Numbered from the stretch's first letter, positions 1 through 20,690 are shown. The stretch: DNA of 64,000 nucleotides from Elysia chlorotica (GCA_003991915.1 RQTK01000486.1:2501-66500), one strand, 5' to 3'. Translations and numbers: made by a program. Notes: generated from the letters alone by a model not told the origin.

Positions 1-95
1 CTACCCAGTATGTTGGTACTGCTGACAGTAAGGACCTACCCAGTATGTTGGTACTGCTGACAGTAAGGACCTACCCAGTATGTTGGTACTGCTAC
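1..95. repeat. 35-bp minisatellite, three copies (array continues off left edge)
   Basis: Copies of ctacccagtatgttggtact plus gctgacagtaaggac with a period of 35 bp start at 1, 36 and 71. It is the same unit as the array at 833-1110 but lies on the other side of exon 7. On the gene strand each unit reads acceptor-like ...cttactgtcag, 17 nt, then donor-like ACTGG|gtaggt. Confidence 0.95.
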
Positions 96-345
96 TTAGA
101 AATCAGAGTGGTGTGAACACTCGGAAACCCTGTGTATTTTTTACTCTTGTTTACATGATTGACATGCAAATTGGGAAATAAGAGTCATGTGACCAGTAAA
201 ATTACAAATGAAAAAATACATATGGAAATCTGAGTTGTTTGGACACAAAAGATTTACTAGGAAAAAATACACTTAGTCTTCAACTCGGAGTACCAAAGGT
301 ATTAACAATATTTAATACCGCGTGCTATTTACTGGCTTGACCCAC

Positions 346-7856
<7,511 letters not shown>

Positions 7857-7984
7857 CTGCTGTGTGTGTGTGTGTGGGGGGGGGAGAGAAAAAAGGGGAG
7901 TAGAGGTTACATTTGGTGTGGGGGTGGGGGGGGGGGGGGGGGAAGAAAAAAAAAAGAGTAGAGATTAGAGAGGGGGTTGAATTG

Positions 7985-8320
7985 TAGTTGAGTTGGTTTA
8001 ACGTCCAATATCTGCACTATATAGGCTATATTGTGACGGGCCCCAAGACTGACGTCTGACAATTTTATGTGCTGCCACACACGAGACAGGGCGGGGATAC
8101 CATGACTCCTGTCTCAGCCGGTCACATTAAACTGACACCGACCCAACCAGTAGGGAGCGAAATCGCCACGGACCTTTTGCGTGGAGAGAGAAAAAATGTG
8201 GAGTAGAGGTTACAGGTGTGGGGGGGGGGCGAAATTGGACAAATAAAATTTTTGATCGAGGGTTCTGAACAAGAGACCTCTCGTTTGGGAGACCAACGCT
8301 TTATCTTCAACGCCAGTTTG
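7985..8320 (-). repeat. SINE copy, near full length (minus orientation), possibly composite
   Basis: Body block tagttgagttggtttaacgt...ctatataggctatattgtga...gacagggcggggataccatg...actcctgtctcagccggtca, then gacaccgacccaaccagtag and, after a G-rich insertion, a tRNA-like segment at about 8255-8310 (gagacctctcgtttgggaga then ccaacgctttatc). A second body scrap (gacagggcgggggcgcgagg) follows at 8332-8390. Confidence 0.75.
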
Positions 8321-9153
8321 TTTTAACCTCACAGGGAGACAGGGCGGGGGCGCGAGGAGTCCTGTCTCAGTCGATGACCTTATACATATGTACTGTCACC
8401 AGGGTTGAAAATCGAAGTATATCTTTGCACCATCATGGGACCTAACCCAACGCGTCTGATTTGAAGCCGAGGGCTCTACATTTTGGGCCAGTTCGGGGCA
8501 CCCCCAGCCCAACCCACCCCACATCTATCCCTGTAATTATTCAAAAAATCAGGAAGGAACTGAAACTAGAAGACACAGCTTCAAGCAGGGGTTGTACATT
8601 AATGAACCGTCGTATAATAATGATATAAGGGGTAAACAACCATCTTATTCAACTTTTCAAACGTTTGTTGAATATTTCTTAATATTATTCATGGCCAAGC
8701 TAACGTGGGCGGGGCTCCTAATGCTACAATGTCGTGTCACAAGAGGATGCTCTGTGCACCGTGTAAGCTGTAATCAAGAACATCAAGAAGGTCGTTCAGT
8801 TTTTACCTTTAACGAATTTACAATGTTTGTCTCATTCTGCACAGATCCGTTGGGTCTCGTGATTGATTTCGACATGTGTCAGATTCATCACATTTGGGTT
8901 AGACTGCTGATGGGTGCTGTAACCTATGACCCGATAGTATGATTTTAGCCTCGGTCTGACAAAGGTTTTTGTTAGGAACCCCCAGTCCAGCCACAGCCCC
9001 ACCCCAGCCACCAGCGCAGTCTGGTTCTGGCCTAACAGTCTATGTATGTCTCTCACTTGTGTTGTGTTGTTGTTTTTTTATCACTTTCTTTTGATTGTTT
9101 TCTTTGGAAAGCATTCCCAGGTGGGCATTTTGCTATTGGTTTTGTTGTCTTTT

Positions 9154-9154
<1 letters not shown>

Positions 9155-9198
<44 letters not shown>

Positions 9199-9200
9199 GC

Positions 9201-9246
<46 letters not shown>

Positions 9247-9290
9247 ACTGTTGTTGTCGTCGTCGTTGTTGTTGTTGTTTGTTTGTTTGT
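9155..9290. repeat. (GTT)n microsatellite
   Basis: About 40 GTT triplets with single interruptions, then GTC/GTTT variants. Open frames over it on both strands are poly-residue artefacts. Confidence 0.95.
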
Positions 9291-9949
9291 TTGTTTGGTG
9301 ATGGGTTGTTGTTGCTTTTTTTCCACTTTTGTTGTTCATTTCCATGTGTTTTTTACTTATGTTTTTTTTTTATATTAGACTTGGTTGTTTTGATCCTATG
9401 GATTCTACAACCAGAGTTAAGTTCACAAACCTGCAGATAATATAACGAACAATTGCACGCGGAGCTGGAGAAAATCATGTCATAGCTGCGATCCATGTCT
9501 TTCTACAACTTGACTACAGCCTGAGAGGACATATGGACCAGTTATGTACGCTTAGACTACAGCAGTATAGACAGCAGCTGTAACAACAACACGTATGGAG
9601 CAAGTAAACACAAAACAGAAACCTTGAAAATTCGTTTACACCCACATCGGTCATGTTATTTATGGTCTACTATAACTCATAGGAAAAGAAAGCTGGTCAA
9701 TAAGTGTAATGGTTGGTGTTGGGTGTTTGTATGTTGTTCATTTTTTCTTGTTGTTTTGTGTGTGTGTGTGTGTGTATTTTGGTGTTTTATGTGTCTGTGT
9801 TTTGTTTTTGTTTTGTTGGTAAATCGTGTCTGTTACAATGATAAGTTACGGAAACGCGCACTTTTTAGTAACATCTCTGTAGTCCGAGCTATTTTTGTTC
9901 CAGTCTCTATTACGAGTAGATCTATCCTTTAAATCTAAAGTATTTGTTG

Positions 9950-10215
9950 GTTGGTTTTATAATATTCAATGTCAGCAACTAGAATATATGTCGGGTCCCA
10001 AGATTAATATCTGACTGGTTTATTACGTGCTGGCACACATAGAGACAGAGCGGTTATACCAGGACTTCTGTCGCAGCCTGTCATGTGACTATACACTTCA
10101 TACTGACACCGGCAAAGCCAGTTGAAAGAAAGGCGGTCTGGGCGGAATTCGAACTTGGCATTTTCTGGTTTGAAGTCGTGCGCCTTACCGACTTCGCTAT
10201 CTCGCTTTCACTCTG
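9950..10215 (-). repeat. Full-length diverged SINE copy (minus orientation)
   Basis: Body (ggttttataatattcaatgt, gggtcccaagattaatatct, tgctggcacacatagagaca, ggacttctgtcgcagcctgt) followed by a tRNA-like head ending ggcggaattcgaacttggca...gccttaccgacttcgctatc. On the minus strand the latter gives A-box-like and GTTCGAA(T)TCC B-box-like sequence. Confidence 0.75.
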
Positions 10216-10589
10216 ACGACAAGACTAGTATCATAGTCCTCTGAAGCATGAATTTTTAAAAGATCTAGTTCCTTCCTTTGACGCTAAATTTGTAAACATT
10301 ATTACTGTTTTCGGCGGTGACAGTAGAAATCATCCCGGGTTTGTTTGTAAATGTTTACCGTACTCTTTATACCAATGGCCGTAGATTCAATAAAATTGTT
10401 TTTTTTTTTTACTCGTTTTGTGTTTTAACCCAATATTCTCAATGACATCATTATTAAACATTATGCTGATCCCAGGAGTTCAATGCGTTTTCACGTTGTT
10501 TCTTTAGTTTTACGTTCGTCTCAGTTTCGCTTTAAAATCTTCTTGGATCGATTTCTGTTAATTTAAGAACAGCCATTGTTCGTGGTCCT

Positions 10590-10655
10590 ATGGGACATCT
10601 TGGACCTCCCGCGTGTAAGGCCAACACTCTACCAACTCAGCTCTTTGACGCCTTT
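10590..10655 (-). repeat. SINE tRNA-like head fragment
   Basis: On the minus strand: agagctgagttggtagagtg then ttggccttacacgcgggagg, a tRNA-type A box (agctgagttggtagagtg) and the start of the loop. The body is not attached. It is unlikely to be a functional tRNA gene. Confidence 0.55.
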
Positions 10656-11429
10656 GACTATATATTAGGCAGTAAGTACAACATTGTAGTAAGCCAATCG
10701 TAAGATGTGGAAATAAGGCTTAAGACAAGTCGTAAGCTACTATGACGTTGTAATTACAGCCACTAATCTCTTACAAAGTGTACTCTTTGAATACACGCAG
10801 TCGAGGGAAGCAGCTGTGGTTCGAATCTCCAAACTCTGACCTCTTGCGCGTGTCTGTTCAGGGCTACTGGGAATCCCCAGAGGTCAACTTGGTATGAACT
10901 ATTATTACAGACTTGGCGACCCAGACCGCAATACCGAGTGACATAATCACGACCCTTAGACGCGGCGTTTTCGGATCACTCATTGGCTCCGTCAGTCTCG
11001 GAGAGAGCTGCGATTGGACGCTGGTGTACATGGTGTACATTTCCTTTCCCCATGTCTTGGTTTTAGCTAGGGGCCCCATGATCGCCATGGGTCTATTAAT
11101 AGTATTATACTCACGGCCAAACCGCCACAGACAGATGGTTTCGCGTTCCCACGGTTACCAAGGCCAGGTGCATTTTTTTGGGGTTTTTTTACTGTCTTAT
11201 TATTTTATTTTTTGTTTTGTTTTCTGGTTGGTTTTAATACTATCATAGCTGCATAGCTGTCAATCATACAGAAAGAGGCCAGTTGGTATCGCATTTTGTA
11301 ACACTTGTTTAGCCTAAATCTGTCGACTTTGACGGGTGGTTGTGTTGGCGGTTCTGTTAGCAGCCTGACCCCAGTCAGGTTTTATCTCTGTTAATGTAAA
11401 AACCCCAGTTTTTACTCCGCATGTTATTT

Positions 11430-11662
<233 letters not shown>

Positions 11663-12136
11663 TTCTTGCTTAGTTTCGCAGTTTAAATCTCAGGCAATGT
11701 ATTTCTAGCGTCATAAAAATAAAACGAATCCTCGCTTCCCAGCCATCTGGTCTAAAACATTCTTGTAATTACTTTTTTTTTTTTTTTTTTTTACTGTCGT
11801 AAATTAAGGTTTTCGCCGAGGAAAAATTATGATAATAATTAATTTCCAGATGTTTATCAATGTAGGTCAACGTGAGTTTTATTTGAGCATATCAAAAGTC
11901 TTTAATTAACATTGTGATGTTTTGGCAAGTCTGAAATTGTTAAAACGTATTGAATACTCCTAAATGCTGTTTATTCGCAATATCACCCCTGTTTGTGTTT
12001 TTTTATCACTATGTATTAGTGTTGCTATAAAGAATGAAATTAATTCTGTTAGTTTTGGTTTGGTTTGGGGTTGTTGTTGTGGGGTGTTTAATTGGGGTTT
12101 TTTGTTGGCTTTTGTTGTTGTGGTTGCGTTTGTTGT

Positions 12137-12137
12137 T

Positions 12138-12172
<35 letters not shown>
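12137..12172. repeat. (GTT)n microsatellite
   Basis: A short GTT tract preceded by degenerate GTT/GGTT-rich sequence. Confidence 0.9.
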
Positions 12173-12174
<2 letters not shown>

Positions 12175-12654
12175 TTCTTTTTTGTGGATCTGTTAAGTTT
12201 TGTATGGTCTAGCTCTCTAGCTTAAGACCATTGTTTAATTTATACTTTCCAGATCTTTGTGTTAAGTCCGCAGCTTTGTTGTGTGGTGCGTCTTCTTGAG
12301 ATGTCTAGACGTACTACAACGTACCATATGAAAGAGGAAAGTTATGCTATGGTATAACATCGACATGCTCTACATGTGTTCTTATGGCGATTTGTCCAGC
12401 TATGATCTAACGTCCCATTTTTTTCTAAGTGGCCCCAAGATGCGCCTCGGGCCACACGATGTCTGCTTTGGTCATGGTTGCAAGATGCAGGGCAAGGCGT
12501 GATGCTATAACTCCAAGTAAAGAGATGATCCAGGCCCATGGTAGCCTCAGCGATTCCTAACTGGTTGATATCTTTATAATGGGACCCTTCATGCCATATT
12601 ATATTGACATCAATATAACCGCATTCATTTTATTTATTGTTATTATCACAATTG

Positions 12655-12655
<1 letters not shown>

Positions 12656-12718
<63 letters not shown>
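12656..12718. repeat. (TTA)n microsatellite bordering the assembly gap
   Basis: Twenty-one TTA/ATT triplets run straight into the N block. Poly-T and TTATTATTA resume on the far side, so the gap very probably spans an unassembled continuation of the repeat. Confidence 0.95.
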
Positions 12719-12959
12719 NNNNNNNNNNNNNNNNNNNNNNNNNNNNNNNNNNNNNNNNNNNNNNNNNNNNNNNNNNNNNNNNNNNNNNNNNNNNNNNNNN
12801 NNNNNNNNNNNNNNNNNNNNNNNNNNNNNNNNNNNNNNNNNNNNNNNNNNNNNNNNNNNNNNNNNNNNNNNNNNNNNNNNNNNNNNNNNNNNNNNNNNNN
12901 NNNNNNNNNNNNNNNNNNNNNNNNNNNNNNNNNNNNNNNNNNNNNNNNNNNNNNNNNNN
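12719..12959. other. Assembly gap (241 N)
   Basis: Run of N with no sequence content. Its true size is unknown. Confidence 1.
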
Positions 12960-13649
12960 ATTATTTTTTTTTTTTTTTTTTCTTTTTTGTTATTATTATT
13001 ATTTTTATTAATTCTACTATTATTATTATCTTCGCTTTTTTGCCAAAGATGTAACGAACTATAGTAAAGGTTTTTTTTTTTTTTTTATCAATTTTCTTTT
13101 TATCATGGACGGATAAAGTCAACCAAGGTTGAAAAAATACACATGGATACATACCTAAGTTTCATTGTTGTATGTCCCTATTAAAACTATTCCAGAATTC
13201 TACTAAATTGTAAAACGTAATGGCTACAATTATCATTCCATGTCTTACCGAGTCATATCCTCAATGAAACAGCGTAGAAGAAAACACCAACAAGAGGGCG
13301 CAAGCTTGGCTCACAGTGCACCAATACGTAGTGAATCCACAATGGTGTTCTTATGCTCATGGCCTGAAACTCGAGTGAGGCAGGTTGTAGCGACAAACAC
13401 GATGTTGTGGGAGGGTGAGAACCGTGACCGAGGGTACCAGCTAGCCTGGACCGTGACTGAACTAACAGCATCCCAAGGACACACGCGCGGCCTGCACTAG
13501 AGGTTTCCGGGAGATGGCGGGACCATGAGCGAAATCGGAAAAGACCGACGTTCTACCCCTGGACCACCGCCCCCCCCCCCTTATTTGTACGAGTGGATAT
13601 ATATTATTGTTTTACTCATTTAATATTATTACTTTCTCCTATGGACTTG

Positions 13650-13885
13650 CAGCGCAGTTGAGTTAACTTGTTTGTTGGTTAGCGTCCTACGTTAGCACAT
13701 ACTGTGTGTAAAATACTTTTAACATGTCCAAATCGATTTTCCCAATGAGGGACAAATAAAATTATCTTATCTTATCTTATCTTATATCTATGTAGGCCAT
13801 ACCGTGAACGTGCCCCGTGACTAAAGACTGACAAGTTTACATGCTTCCATGCAGAGACAATAGAGAGTTATAGCAACCATACTTG
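13650..13885 (-). repeat. SINE copy interrupted by a LINE 3' tail
   Basis: The SINE start cgcagttgagttaacttg...agcgtcctacgttagcacat is separated from its continuation (ctatgtaggccataccgtga, gactaaagactgacaagt) by about 85 bp ending gggacaaataaaattatctt atcttatctt. That insert looks like a LINE 3' end with a (TTATC)n tail: an insertion of one retroelement into another. Confidence 0.6.
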
Positions 13886-16156
13886 TAGCTCTGACGTGTA
13901 CCGGTAGCGTGTATGAAAACAAGGATCGCGTTACCAGTCATCGCTTGGCTGAAAAGCTTTATAACAGCGTAACCCACAAGTCGACTTGTAGCTTTTGTTA
14001 TATTTTTTTTTTTTTAAGTTTAAACAGTGTGAATGTAGATTTGATCAAATCTAGATCTAGGTCCCTATTAATTCGATTACACAGTCTCGGTGGCAGTAAC
14101 AAACAAACAGAATAGTAAAACCACTAGATCCATGCGCGGGATCTATACCCTGGCCTAAGGAAAACCCGACAGCTGAGAAGCGTGTATTTTGAGACCACTT
14201 TTCGATCGAAACAAATTTACTCTTAGGGTTCAATCTTCTTTCAAAAGACTGGAATTTGACAAAAAAAATCAAAAATAACTTCAGATTTTTTTTAAAATCT
14301 TAATTTTGGATAAAACCACGTCTAAAGTGTCGACGCGTAGAAGGCCTCCTACACGTTACACGCAGGCCAAATTTACCTGTACATTTTTTTAATGATTGTG
14401 GGTTTCTATTACGAGTTTCTTTAAAATGTGGCTACATGAGTGCTGCTCCCTGGCTCTCAACGCGTTACACAAGATATTTTTCCAAAGCAACACCCCCCCC
14501 CCCCCACACACACACACACACAAATACATGTATCCCCAATCTGCTTCACTTCACTCACATACTAACATAAGCCTACTGTCGTAAGGGTATAGATCTATTG
14601 ATTTTATTCTTTTTTTCTGAGACCCGTGTAATCGCAATAATATATAATATGGACCAAAATATGGATTTGATTAGATAATTATACATCCACACTGTTTAAA
14701 CTTAAAATACAAACAATATAAAACTATAGTGTATTTTCTGTGTGCAAAAAAAAATATGGCGATAGTAGCATTGAACTGAACATGAATCCTTAAAGAGAGA
14801 GATACTTTTTTTCTGGGAAACAAAATGTTTTCTTCAATACTTTTCAACACAATAGTACAGAAATCAATTAGGAGTGAGCAATGGGCAGAGTAATTCTCTA
14901 GAGTTCACATCATCCTGATTCTGTAAGACACTGCTGTCTCAATAAAAGTCAGAGTTCGTTTTTGCGTAGAATCTGTTTGACGGCCGCCAGATTTCCGCAA
15001 GTTTTTGACAGCCGCCAAACAGTGAGGCAACCAGGGGTTAATCAGGCAAACGTCGAAACTTTGACTTTTTGAACTGTTCATAGTGTGTTAAAAAACATCA
15101 AATTAATGCTGAACAAATATAACTCTAGGATTTCTAGACCCGTAGATATTCCGGGTATTGAATCTGCAAACTAATGCACTGAGGCCTGGCTGTGAACAAG
15201 TCAAACTCAGAGTCAGATAGTCGTCAAGTGGGAAGACTACAAGTCTTGTGTGTGATGGGCTTGTAGCTGAGAGGTCATATGGACCAGTTATGTACGCTTA
15301 GATAAGTCAGTCAGACACTAACATCTACACATTATTGTTTGGAATGACATTCTCTGAGGGTTAGGCTTCCCAATCAAAAGTCCCATTGATCAGAATATTG
15401 CGCTTGCTTTCATAAAACGTTTGAAAGAGTTTTGCTGTTTGTGGTTAGATACTCAACTCGTTTTAATAATAAGAAAGGAATGAGACGAAACTGTTTGCTT
15501 TAAGGTATTGCTTTCAAATTCGGCAGAGGCATCAACTTCAGTGTAGATGTGGCACCTTTAGACTACCTACGGTGGCGCAAAGAAATTACAACTAAGTGTC
15601 TCTGATGAAACTTAGAGCAGAAAACTGGCGTAAGGTTAGAGATAGGTCCGCTATATCTTTGTAGTACAGATGTAAAGCGTATTTAAAATATATTTGTCGT
15701 CTAAATTCTTAGATGCCTCTAAAACGTCTTATGGAGAATTCAAACCCACAGCAGTGAGGTTAGTTGTATAGACGTGCACACAGCACAAGCGTTCTACACG
15801 TTTCTTTTGTGGATTAGAAGCGCCAGCATTTCAGGTTTCCAAAAACCTTTTTGACGAAGAACCAACAATAAATACACCTCCAACTCCAAAGCTTCTCTTT
15901 AGCAAACACGGTCAGGTTTTCGAACGTTGACATTGTATTCAGCATAGGCCCGATACTTATTTTGAAGATATGTTTTTCATTTTTTTTTCCTAGCAAATTG
16001 CAGTGTTGAGCGGTCTGTATTTAAGCTGAAGATGATCCTCTCCAAATACACAACAAAGTCAGAGCATTGACTTGTACACCTGTTGTCTTTTAAGATTGAA
16101 TCAGATGTCCTTTGTGTGTGTGTTTGGGGGGGGGGGCGAGGTGGGATAAAGCGAAC

Positions 16157-16158
<2 letters not shown>

Positions 16159-16211
<53 letters not shown>

Positions 16212-16212
16212 A
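16159..16212. repeat. (GA)n microsatellite
   Basis: Pure GA tract followed by further GA-rich and poly-G sequence to 16280. The ER/SL open frames here are artefacts. The flanking 14.1-16.5 kb contains no gene that I can support. Confidence 0.95.
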
Positions 16213-16576
16213 TAGAGAGCGGGAGAAAGCGAGTGTGTGCGTGTGTGTATAAGAGAGAGAGAGAGAGGGGGGGGGGGGGTATTACAATTGCCGGGTCTCT
16301 TGTATTGGTATATGGGTGTGCCTCATCCACGAATGGATTGGCTGTAAGGAAACTATAGGGTTCAGAAAAAATTCAAAAAAAATCAACAATTTATTTGCTT
16401 TTTTTTACGAAAAATAGATAGAAATATAAAACACAAAATAATTGAGAAATACATATTGTTTTTTATTTTATAATTGGGACCATTAAAAAGAATTACGCAG
16501 ATTTTTGTCCCAGCCTGTGTGTTTTTCACCTGTGAGAGGCGGTGAAGGTGAATTTACACGATGTTCATTCTCTAAT

Positions 16577-17119
16577 TTATTCTTCGTCGCATAAATGATT
16601 CTCTCTATTAACTCTTTCATTGTGCAAGACGAAGAGGAAAACTAGCCAGATTACTATGAACATGGCCCACAGGGTCAGTACGATGAGCTTGGGGTAGTAC
16701 GAGCGCACGTATCCCATGAAGCTGTTAGCGCCTCTGTGGGGCTTACCAGCGTGCGTCGACCTGTTCTCTCTCCGCGCCCTCTCGTAGGCGTCCACTTGGA
16801 GGTTTTTGGTAATATTGAACTCTGCATCCTCTGAGGAGACGTTTTTCCAATCTAGGTCGTTACTGAAAAACGGGAACCTCCTCCAAAGCCCAGAATATGA
16901 ATTATTGGGCTTCTCGTTTGGTCTTTGTAAAGAACCATTTCCTTCTGACACGGGTTGTTTTTTACGAAGTGGTCTTTGAGTTTTGGCCCACCATGCCCCC
17001 CACGTATCCTTGCTTTGTATACTTCCATCTCCTCCTCCGTTGGATTGTCCTGCTGTTCCCAGAACAATGACCAGCACGAGGCAGAGCCTGAAATCTTTGC
17101 GAACATCGTGTGCCATCAT
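16577..17119 (-). CDS. Unrecognised type I membrane protein, single exon
   Basis: A 180-residue ORF in one exon, ATG at 17119 and TAA at 16577-16579. Residues about 10-24 (LCLVLVIVLGTAGQ) form a signal peptide. The lumenal or extracellular part (25-144) is polar, with W-rich (WGAWWAK) and R/K-rich segments and several N-glycosylation sequons (NGS, NNS, NVS, NIT, NRS). A single TM segment spans about 145-165 (LIVLTLWAMFIVIWLVFLFV), followed by a 15-residue tail HNERVNRENHLCDEE. I do not recognise the family. An AATAAA lies about 115 bp past the stop on the gene strand (near 16460). Coding status is supported by the ordered signal peptide, sequon-rich ectodomain and TM architecture in a non-repetitive stretch. 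A shorter start at the second Met is equally possible. Confidence 0.65.
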   Translation of the reverse strand: MMAHDVRKDFRLCLVLVIVLGTAGQSNGGGDGSIQSKDTWGAWWAKTQRPLRKKQPVSEGNGSLQRPNEKPNNSYSGLWRRFPFFSNDLDWKNVSSEDAEFNITKNLQVDAYERARRENRSTHAGKPHRGANSFMGYVRSYYPKLIVLTLWAMFIVIWLVFLFVLHNERVNRENHLCDEE

Positions 17120-18123
17120 ACGGTTTGGGGTCGCCTCCAGCTGTTACTTTTCATGAACGAGAAAATCACAGGAAAATTTATGAATTCACTGCGTAATAGT
17201 CATGTCCAGTGCGACAGTTTACCTTATTGTTGGACATGAAAGTTGTGAATTTAATCATGGGATGGACATTGAATAAAGTAAACATGCAGTGGTCTATCCT
17301 TCAATCATGTATTATAGCATCTAAGTTAGGCAACTGGTTTAATCGTTGACTAATCAATCAACTGGTATTAAGTGTCAATGTTGATTGTTTGATTAATTGA
17401 TGAGATGGGAAGTGGCGTTGTTGAATAGTAACCGATTAATGAAAAAGTGAATTTATAGATTGGTTGATCTATTGGTTAATAAGTGACCTTTTGTACTTAT
17501 TTATTAAATCGCGACTTTCAACATTGGTGCTTGATTGGGTGGATTGATGGATTGGTTGGTTAATTGCTTAGTGGCTTGGTTGATTGGGTAATTTGCTAAC
17601 AGATTATTAGCTCTCTTAGCTTTAAAAGTATGTTATAGATAATAGATTTATCCTGTTTTACCTGTTAATTTTCTAACTCAAGTTCGCTTTAAAAAATCTA
17701 GACCTAGGACAAGAACACTAAGATTTAAATCTAGACCTATATTTTTACCGCTTATAATTTAAAATCGTTTCAAGTCATGTCCAATTCTAGAACAGAGAAG
17801 GCCATAATGCTCGAAGATGTATCGAAGTATAATAATACAATTAGGAATCAAATATTAAAAATGATATAAATACATGTATGTTCTATTCCAAACTTTAGTG
17901 CATTGTTATAGTAGCCGGATCCTATTTGGCTTTGTTCAGCAGTAAATCTTTTTTGTTGTTGTTTTCTTGTCTTTTGCTCTCTTATAGAGCCAATGATAAA
18001 ATCCAAAAATTACCGAAAAAGTGAAAGAAATTTCGCGTGCCTTTGTTGGAGACCTTTTCCCCCCACATTTTCGGCATTTTATAATAATAATAATGTTTGT
18101 AATAGTAATAAATGTTGTGTTTT

Positions 18124-18125
<2 letters not shown>

Positions 18126-18166
<41 letters not shown>
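18126..18166. repeat. (GTT)n microsatellite
   Basis: GTT tract. A second, longer one is at 18258-18326, and an (AAC)n tract, its complement, lies at 18599-18648. Confidence 0.95.
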
Positions 18167-18168
<2 letters not shown>

Positions 18169-18255
18169 TGCTTTTTTGTGGTTGTTTTTTTTGCTTTTTT
18201 GTTTTTGTTTTGCTTTTTGTCTTTGTAATCGTACCTGTGAAATTATTGTAATAGT

Positions 18256-18257
<2 letters not shown>

Positions 18258-18326
<69 letters not shown>
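18258..18326. repeat. (GTT)n microsatellite
   Basis: About 23 GTT triplets. With the AAC tract 270 bp away it could pair as an inverted repeat. Confidence 0.95.
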
Positions 18327-18598
18327 ATTTATTAATATTTCAGGAACATAATTTATGCACCAACAACTATTTCCTTTTCGATTTTTTTTGCAGTTGTTTT
18401 AAATGTACGTGTATTAAAATTACGTGAAAAAAATTCAAAAGAGAACAGACAACTTCACCGGATACAAGAAAAAAACGAAATTAAAAAACATACCCCCTCC
18501 CTTCCACACACAAAAAGTATACACAACAGGAGTAAATTCGACAGAGCATAACAGGACAAAACGAACACACTGAGAAATGAAAGCTTAGAGATAAGAAC

Positions 18599-18599
18599 G

Positions 18600-18648
<49 letters not shown>
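18599..18648. repeat. (AAC)n microsatellite
   Basis: About 16 AAC triplets, complementary to the GTT tract at 18258-18326. Confidence 0.95.
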
Positions 18649-20089
18649 ATAAGTAAAAGTCATAATATTGAAATATGCAAGTTGTAAATCAAGAGTAACG
18701 AGATGTCAAATATAGGCTTATTGGGGGGATCACTATCCTAGTGATACAGTTTATGTCTGCTAAGGACAAGCCATTTCTATTGCTATTGTCTCCTGTCCCT
18801 CTCTCTTTTATGCTCATATTGTCTTATCTTTTGCTTTGCGCCTCCTATCCTCTCTACCAATCTGGCTATTATGAGCGTTGTTTGCCGTATGGCGAGAGCT
18901 GTATGGAGGGAGGGCAGGGATCCTGAAGGTTGAGCGGACCTACTCTGCTGGTTATTGTCTGGAAGGCTACCCACCTCTTTTGGTCCCGTCTTTCCCTCGA
19001 GTTTAAAAGCATGCCTGAAACATCTTGCGCCCGTCAATGTATCTCTCAATTTTCTGAGTCATCGCTCAATACACAGGTACATTATAACAAGACAGTGGTC
19101 TCATTTGCAACTGCGCGTGCAGCCCTTTAATACGACTGTCCTTTGACAGTTTACTTCAAGCCGGATGTCATCTCTCTAACGTTATTTGATGGGTATTTAT
19201 GAGGTGTTCATTTTGTTTCAACAACAACAAAGCATTGATACGACCAATATTATCTACAATCACTTCCTAAATTTTCTTCTGTGAATGAAATCAAAAGTAG
19301 AACTTCCGGTGGCGGCGATACCGAATGGTTGTTGCTGGAGCCCTGCGGCCTACGTTCTTTTCGGAGAGGACAAGACACCCTTTTCTGCACTGACGTTACT
19401 GACTCTAAATCTTTAATTCCAGTTCACTGTGGAAATCTAAACAATGACAAAGTAAGTTTAGATCTATGGATCTTAATATTAATGATGAATAATTCAATTT
19501 GATCTACAGATCTAGATTCTAGATCTAGATCTAGTGTTGAGCTGTGGTAGACGACAGTTACTGAGATAGGGACTTACTCTTGATTATTTGAGTGTGCCTT
19601 GATTGAATGCCTGCATCTTTTGTAACATATCGAGGCCCTCAAGTGTTGGTTCAGGTCTGTCGTCTAGCATTGAGGGAAAACACTTTAATGGTGTCAGATA
19701 AAGGGGAAAAAATGAAAGTGTCGCTGGGATTCCTTCGTCGGGTCGCAAAAGACGCATGGCAGCAGAATGCTGACTGGGGTGGGCAGGATCCAGTGACGGA
19801 TGGCTGTGTAGCAATTTCTTGGAAGGTTGCAGTGTGGTTGGACCTAGGGGAGATTCTGCCAATTTTTGTTAGGAGGCGACTCGCTGGTTGCAGAGTAGTT
19901 GGGAAGACTGACTGAGCTAGACGGTCTCTTTCAGCATTTGGTGGGTGTCTTTTGGCATTTGCTGGTCCCATAGCCTCGGCATAGGTTATGATGATATGAT
20001 ATTTTTCAGCATTATTAAGCCTTTTGCTGATCTTTTTATTCAGTCTTTTGTAGAATTTTTTGAATGTTAGTGATCTCCCCTGCCTAAAT

Positions 20090-20690
20090 TTTTATCTAAA
20101 TCATGTGTTCTTTCCATTGACAGTCTAGATTAGTCTATTTTTAAAACTGTACAATGATCATATGATGGGGCATTCACAAAATGGATTGGCTACCTATTCC
20201 AGATGTCTGTAACATTAATTGAGAAGCAGTGCTGTCTTAGTCCAGTGTTTACTCTACATTTTCTCAACTTGTACATATTATGTCCTCTATTTCTTGTATC
20301 ATCTTCCTAGTAGTTATAAGAGGCGAACTGATATCTCCTGGGTAAACTTGTATCATATCTCCTCTGTTTCTCCTATACTGCATGCTACTTGCTAGGAAGA
20401 CGTAGACTTTCTAATTAATGTCTTTTCGTATGTCAATTCAGCTTTAGAGCCTGGGATCAACTTGGAAGCTCTCCGCAACACACTTTCTATATGATTTCTG
20501 TATTTCTGGAATCTTGGCGATCATGCTACATTAGCGAACTCCAGATGAGGTCTAACCAATGCAGTGAACAACAATCTTAGGCTCTCCTTATCTAAAAATT
20601 AATATGATCTTCTAATCAGGCCCAATATTTTGTTCGCCTTCGCCACTTGTGCCTCAACATGCCTGCTGGATTTGAGTTAATTATCTACCA
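20090..20690 (-). mobile_element. CR1/L2-like LINE relic, reverse-transcriptase C-terminal region
   Basis: Read on the minus strand, broken frames give AKANKILGLIRRSY, then LDKESLRLLFTALVRPHLEF, then HIESVLRRASKLIPG. This is the ...LYTALVRPHLEYC...W...IExVQRRATKLV... region typical of CR1-type reverse transcriptases. Several stops and frameshifts make it a dead copy. Clade is assigned by motif only. Confidence 0.75.

Noticed and set aside
8832..9056. Minus-strand frame with a hydrophobic stretch (LVAGVGLWLDWGFL) that might be another transporter exon
   Set aside because: There is no family motif, and it is not required by the phases, because exon 1 with the start codon lies at 7773-7856. It may be intronic or 5'UTR sequence.
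10864..11250. Overlapping frames on both strands (74 and 111 codons)
   Set aside because: No homology recognised, no splice sites in place, and both strands are open by chance.
18741..19146. Overlapping frames that could be a small membrane protein
   Set aside because: The hydrophobic stretch is short, both strands are open, and there is no splice or poly(A) context. Not supportable.
19584..19971. Three overlapping open frames on both strands
   Set aside because: No motif or clear start. The frames mutually overlap and probably lie in unidentified repeat sequence.
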